A stretch of DNA of 5,788 nt from Thermoplasmata archaeon (GTDB taxonomy: Archaea > Thermoplasmatota > JAKEGO01): positions 1-5,788 of the forward strand of contig JAKEGO010000099.1 in the NCBI GenBank assembly GCA_022615805.1, given 5' to 3'. The notes below the pieces were generated by a model. The model saw nothing but the letters and a program-made list of their open reading frames with translations, was not told where the DNA came from and ran no database searches. Made by a program: the position numbers and the translations under genes. Of the stretch, positions 3,200 through 5,788 are shown piece after piece. Numbering within the stretch: the stretch's first letter is position 1; each line of letters begins with the position of its first letter.

Positions 3200-5788
3200 T
3201 TATTTAAAGCGTTTCCTTGCCGTGAAGGCGGCGATCGCAACGATGCCAGCGGCGGCAAGGGCGATGCCCTCGAAACCTGGTGAACCATCACCATCCCCAT
3301 CTCCCGCCTTCTTGACGGTCATCGTCGCGGAGTCGATGGCGGTCTCGCCGGCGTCGTCCATCGCCGTCACCTCCACCGTGTAGGACCCCTCCGGGGTACC
3401 GATCGCGACCGTAGACTCGTAACTGAAGACGCCGTCATCCGCCGACAGGTCCCCGTGGGTGCCCGTATCGTACAGCCTCTGCGTCGCCAAGCCGCCAAGT
3501 GCGGAAAGGTCTGCCGTGACGAGGTCGATGTCCTCCAGTCCATCCGGGTCATCAACGGAGGCGGTCACCAGGAACAGCGTTGCACCGTCTGGCTCGACGG
3601 TGGATGGCGAGATCGACACGTCGAGGACCTCCGGGGCATCGTTCTCCCGCACCAGTTCGACGTCGAGCAGCCTGCCCTCCCCGGCGACGATCTGGATGCT
3701 CGTCGCCGCGAGTTTTTGTTCGTAACCGTCAAGGCTGACGACGACGTTGTAGTAGTCGGGCTCGAGCAGGATGCGGTAGGTGCCGTTCATGGCGGTGGTA
3801 TCGTCGCTGTCTTTTTTGCCCGACGTCGCCAGGACGGTCGCTCCCCCCAGCGGCGTCCCCGTACCGAACTCGCTCACCGTGCCGTAGAGCCATCCGTTCT
3901 CCGAGTCCGGCTCGAGGTCGAAGTCCACCACGGTCTCTTCCCCCGCGGCGACCTCGACACCGTCGACCTCATTGGCCTGGTAATCGGGATGCACGCACCG
4001 TACGCGGTAGGTCCCGGCGTCGAGGGACATGATGTACCTGCCGTTGGAACCCGTGGTGCTCGTGGCGATAGCGGTGGTCCCTATGTATGCCCGGACATCC
4101 GCATCGGCAAGCGGGTCGCCCTGGTCGTCCCGGACCGTGCCCCTAACGCTGCCCTGCCCGGCATCCTCCTCGAGGGTGACGTTGAGCCAGGTCACCTGTC
4201 CGGTGTCGACATCGATGGGGCCGACGGTCTCGCTGTCGTAGCCATCGAGCTCGAACCTTACGTCGTAGTTCCCCGCTGGAGCCCGGACCCTGTAGGACCC
4301 ACTGGACCCTGAGACGGTCTCATTGACCTCGGACGTCCCGTCCAGGACCGTGACGGTTGCGCCGCTCAGCCCTCCACCCGTTCCGTTACGAACGACTCCC
4401 TCGATGAAACCCTCGTCGGACTCCCGGACGAGCGCGACGTCGTTGCCGTCGTTCAATACGGCGGCCTGCACCCTCACACGGGCGATGCTAGAATCGTCCT
4501 TGATGTATCCCGCACCGAAGAACTCCATGTCGTAGTAATCCTCGGTCAGGTTGACGAGAAGGTACGCGCCGTCAGGCCCCGTGTAAGTCTCGTTGACGAC
4601 GGTGGACGTGTCCTCTATGGTCAGGCGAACACGGACGGCGTCGAGCGGGTCGCCCGTTGCGTCGTCGGTCACCTTGCCGCCAACGCTCCCCCATCTCGTC
4701 CTGACGGTGATGTTCCTGGCGATCGCCGCCGAGTAGTTGTTGCCGTACATGATGTTGAACTCCGGCAAGAAATGCCTCGTGGCCTCGACGCTCCCCACGA
4801 GCGGAGCCGCCATCTTGAGGGTCACGTTGACCCAGTGCCGTCCGGGATCGCCCGTAAGATTCGCCCAACCTCCGATGACCCACCTCCCGTGAGTGGAGGG
4901 CCGCTCGACGATGTCCATCCCCGCCTGGTCGTTGGAGCCGTTCGCTGCGAGGACCTTGATCCCATCGATGCTGACGGAGACGTTGCTCTCGGACGTCACA
5001 TCGTTCCACCCGCGATGCATGGTGAAGTTGAACTGGACCATCTCCCGGCCGGTGTGCTCGGTCGATGTCGCCCGTATCTTTCCTGAGAACGTCGTCTTGT
5101 ATCCGGAATCGACCTCGAGGGGGAGGGCGAGCGCGGAACTGGCGAGGTCCTCGGCCCTTACCACAGCCCCGTAGGCGTCGACGAGGCCGTATCCCCAGGT
5201 CGCGTTGTACTTCGCGCTCAGGTTCGTGTCGTATGCATCTCCGCGAGATTCCGCTGTGGCGCGAAGGATCTCCCGGATAGGGTGGTAGTCCCCCTCCGGT
5301 CTCAGGTCGGGATTCGCCTCGAGCATCAGGGCGACGATGCCGGCGACGTGAGCTGCGGCAGCGCTCGTTCCGGATTCATCATGTGTTTGATTTGTGCTCA
5401 CATACAATGGGGGTCCGTAACTTGGTCCTCCGGTTGCGGAACGGATCTGGTAAGCGGGCGCGACGACATCTGGCTTGAGCTCGTCGTAGGGGTCATCGTC
5501 CCCGTCGTCGAGCCTCGGACCGCGGTTCGTGCCCGTCGCGGCGTCTTCCTGCCAAGGTGCGTCATGGTCACGGTCGACGGTGTCCCTATCCGTCGTGCCC
5601 CCCACGGCGATCGCAAGGTCGGCAGCGGCGGGGGATGGGACGACCGTGTTGTTGCTGTTCCCCATGGCTGCGATGACGACGAGACCGTTCTCCACGGTGT
5701 CGTTGACGGCCAGTGAGACCTGGTCCGACCCGTCGCTCGAGTCCTCGGTGCCGACGCTCATCAGGATGACGTCGATGCCGTCGTTCCC
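3200..5788 (-). CDS. Secreted subtilisin-family (S8) serine protease with four CarboxypepD-reg-like repeats and PGF-CTERM anchor (5' end outside window)
   Basis: The frame is open to the window end, so the ATG at 5761 is internal; 862 residues are visible. Residues 1-213 are the second half of an S8 catalytic domain: DVILMSVG (6-13), oxyanion-hole Asn44 in AAMGN, an acidic version of the RGP...KPDVVAP segment (near 100-112), and the nucleophile Ser142 in GTSAAAAHVAG. The catalytic Asp and His, signal peptide and any propeptide lie upstream. Residues 214-362 are a beta-rich, sequon-rich segment I cannot name. Four carboxypeptidase-regulatory-like repeats follow (366-455, 459-541, 545-626, 630-715), then an Ig-like domain (716-826), a GD linker and a PGF-CTERM tail (837-862). 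About 17 N-x-S/T sequons indicate a glycosylated surface enzyme. It probably degrades or processes extracellular protein, with the repeats acting as a stalk or binding region. Confidence 0.93.
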   Translation of the reverse strand, partial: GNDGIDVILMSVGTEDSSDGSDQVSLAVNDTVENGLVVIAAMGNSNNTVVPSPAAADLAIAVGGTTDRDTVDRDHDAPWQEDAATGTNRGPRLDDGDDDPYDELKPDVVAPAYQIRSATGGPSYGPPLYVSTNQTHDESGTSAAAAHVAGIVALMLEANPDLRPEGDYHPIREILRATAESRGDAYDTNLSAKYNATWGYGLVDAYGAVVRAEDLASSALALPLEVDSGYKTTFSGKIRATSTEHTGREMVQFNFTMHRGWNDVTSESNVSVSIDGIKVLAANGSNDQAGMDIVERPSTHGRWVIGGWANLTGDPGRHWVNVTLKMAAPLVGSVEATRHFLPEFNIMYGNNYSAAIARNITVRTRWGSVGGKVTDDATGDPLDAVRVRLTIEDTSTVVNETYTGPDGAYLLVNLTEDYYDMEFFGAGYIKDDSSIARVRVQAAVLNDGNDVALVRESDEGFIEGVVRNGTGGGLSGATVTVLDGTSEVNETVSGSSGSYRVRAPAGNYDVRFELDGYDSETVGPIDVDTGQVTWLNVTLEEDAGQGSVRGTVRDDQGDPLADADVRAYIGTTAIATSTTGSNGRYIMSLDAGTYRVRCVHPDYQANEVDGVEVAAGEETVVDFDLEPDSENGWLYGTVSEFGTGTPLGGATVLATSGKKDSDDTTAMNGTYRILLEPDYYNVVVSLDGYEQKLAATSIQIVAGEGRLLDVELVRENDAPEVLDVSISPSTVEPDGATLFLVTASVDDPDGLEDIDLVTADLSALGGLATQRLYDTGTHGDLSADDGVFSYESTVAIGTPEGSYTVEVTAMDDAGETAIDSATMTVKKAGDGDGDGSPGFEGIALAAAGIVAIAAFTARKRFK
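3201..3208 (-). promoter_or_regulatory. TATA box for the FKBP gene, overlapping the protease stop codon
   Basis: Minus-strand TTTAAATA, preceded by GGAAACGC (possible TFB-recognition element). Its centre lies about 28 bp from the ATG at 3176, the same spacing as for the thioredoxin-fold gene, predicting a leaderless or near-leaderless FKBP mRNA. The same bases encode the last Phe and Lys codons and part of the TAA stop of the protease, so the promoter is embedded in the upstream gene. A weak GGTGG lies just before the ATG and could allow translation from a read-through transcript. Confidence 0.6.
3203..3304 (-). other. PGF-CTERM-type C-terminal sorting signal of the protease
   Basis: The protein ends with a GDGDGDGS linker, Pro-Gly-Phe (codons at 3272-3280), a hydrophobic helix rich in Ala and Ile, and a basic end (ARKRFK). 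This tripartite layout is that of PGF-CTERM proteins, which archaeosortase A processes and attaches to a membrane lipid. No archaeosortase gene is in this window, so the host must encode one elsewhere if the signal is used. Confidence 0.85.
3644..4693 (-). repeat. Four tandem carboxypeptidase-regulatory-like domain repeats within the protease
   Basis: Each unit of roughly 80-90 residues begins with a G-x-V/I-x-G-x-V strand (GSVGGKV, GFIEGVV, GSVRGTV, GWLYGTV), continues with GDPL- or GTPL-like turns and an A-x-V strand, then an N/DG-x-Y strand and a Y-x-V-x-x-x-x-x-Y/GY strand. This is the signature of the transthyretin-like CarboxypepD_reg fold, common in archaeal and bacterial surface proteins. 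The units are strongly diverged in protein sequence, so this is an old duplication, not a DNA-level tandem repeat. Confidence 0.8.

Noticed and set aside
3455..4312. 285-codon plus-strand frame antisense to the protease
   Set aside because: The protease frame here carries clear CarboxypepD-reg repeats. The antisense product has no recognisable motif, and GC-rich coding DNA often leaves this frame open.
5759..5761. ATG as start of the protease
   Set aside because: It falls inside the conserved DVILMSVG strand of the S8 domain, the frame stays open to the window edge, and the catalytic Asp and His must lie further upstream.

Overview
The window looks like a GC-rich euryarchaeal chromosome segment, most likely from the Thermoplasmatota or a relative. 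Four things point to archaea: TATA-type promoter boxes 28 bp upstream of start codons, a strong GGAGGTG ribosome binding site on an internal operon gene, a C-terminal PGF-CTERM sorting signal, and a membrane-anchored archaeal-type FKBP isomerase. The lineage assignment is inference. Coding density is high and no gap exceeds about 80 bp. I see no RNA genes, CRISPR arrays or insertion sequences.

Layout: two plus-strand genes (1-435, truncated at the window edge, and 492-1832) encode related membrane proteins. The second is complete: an N-terminal zinc ribbon, four predicted membrane helices and a disordered cytoplasmic tail of about 220 residues made mostly of Asp, Arg, Gly and Tyr. The first preserves only the last membrane helix and a shorter acidic tail, but it aligns with the second around that helix, so the pair looks like a tandem duplication in one operon.

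Converging on them are three minus-strand genes. Read in their own direction, these are a large secreted subtilisin-family protease (5' end beyond position 5788) with four carboxypeptidase-regulatory-like repeats, an Ig-like domain and a PGF-CTERM anchor; a membrane-anchored FKBP-type prolyl isomerase with an unusual insertion and a repeated C-terminal module; and a small thioredoxin-fold protein with no cysteine. The last two each have a TATA box placed so that transcription would begin almost exactly at the ATG, implying leaderless mRNAs. The FKBP TATA box overlaps the protease stop codon.

The protease and FKBP are both predicted to act at or outside the cytoplasmic membrane, so a link in folding and processing of exported proteins is plausible but rests only on proximity. 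The most notable signals are the Asp/Arg polyampholyte tail on a zinc-ribbon membrane protein, the four-alanine motif after the catalytic serine of the protease, the redox-dead thioredoxin fold, and the FKBP internal duplication. No known multi-gene system such as a defence island or biosynthetic cluster can be recognised.
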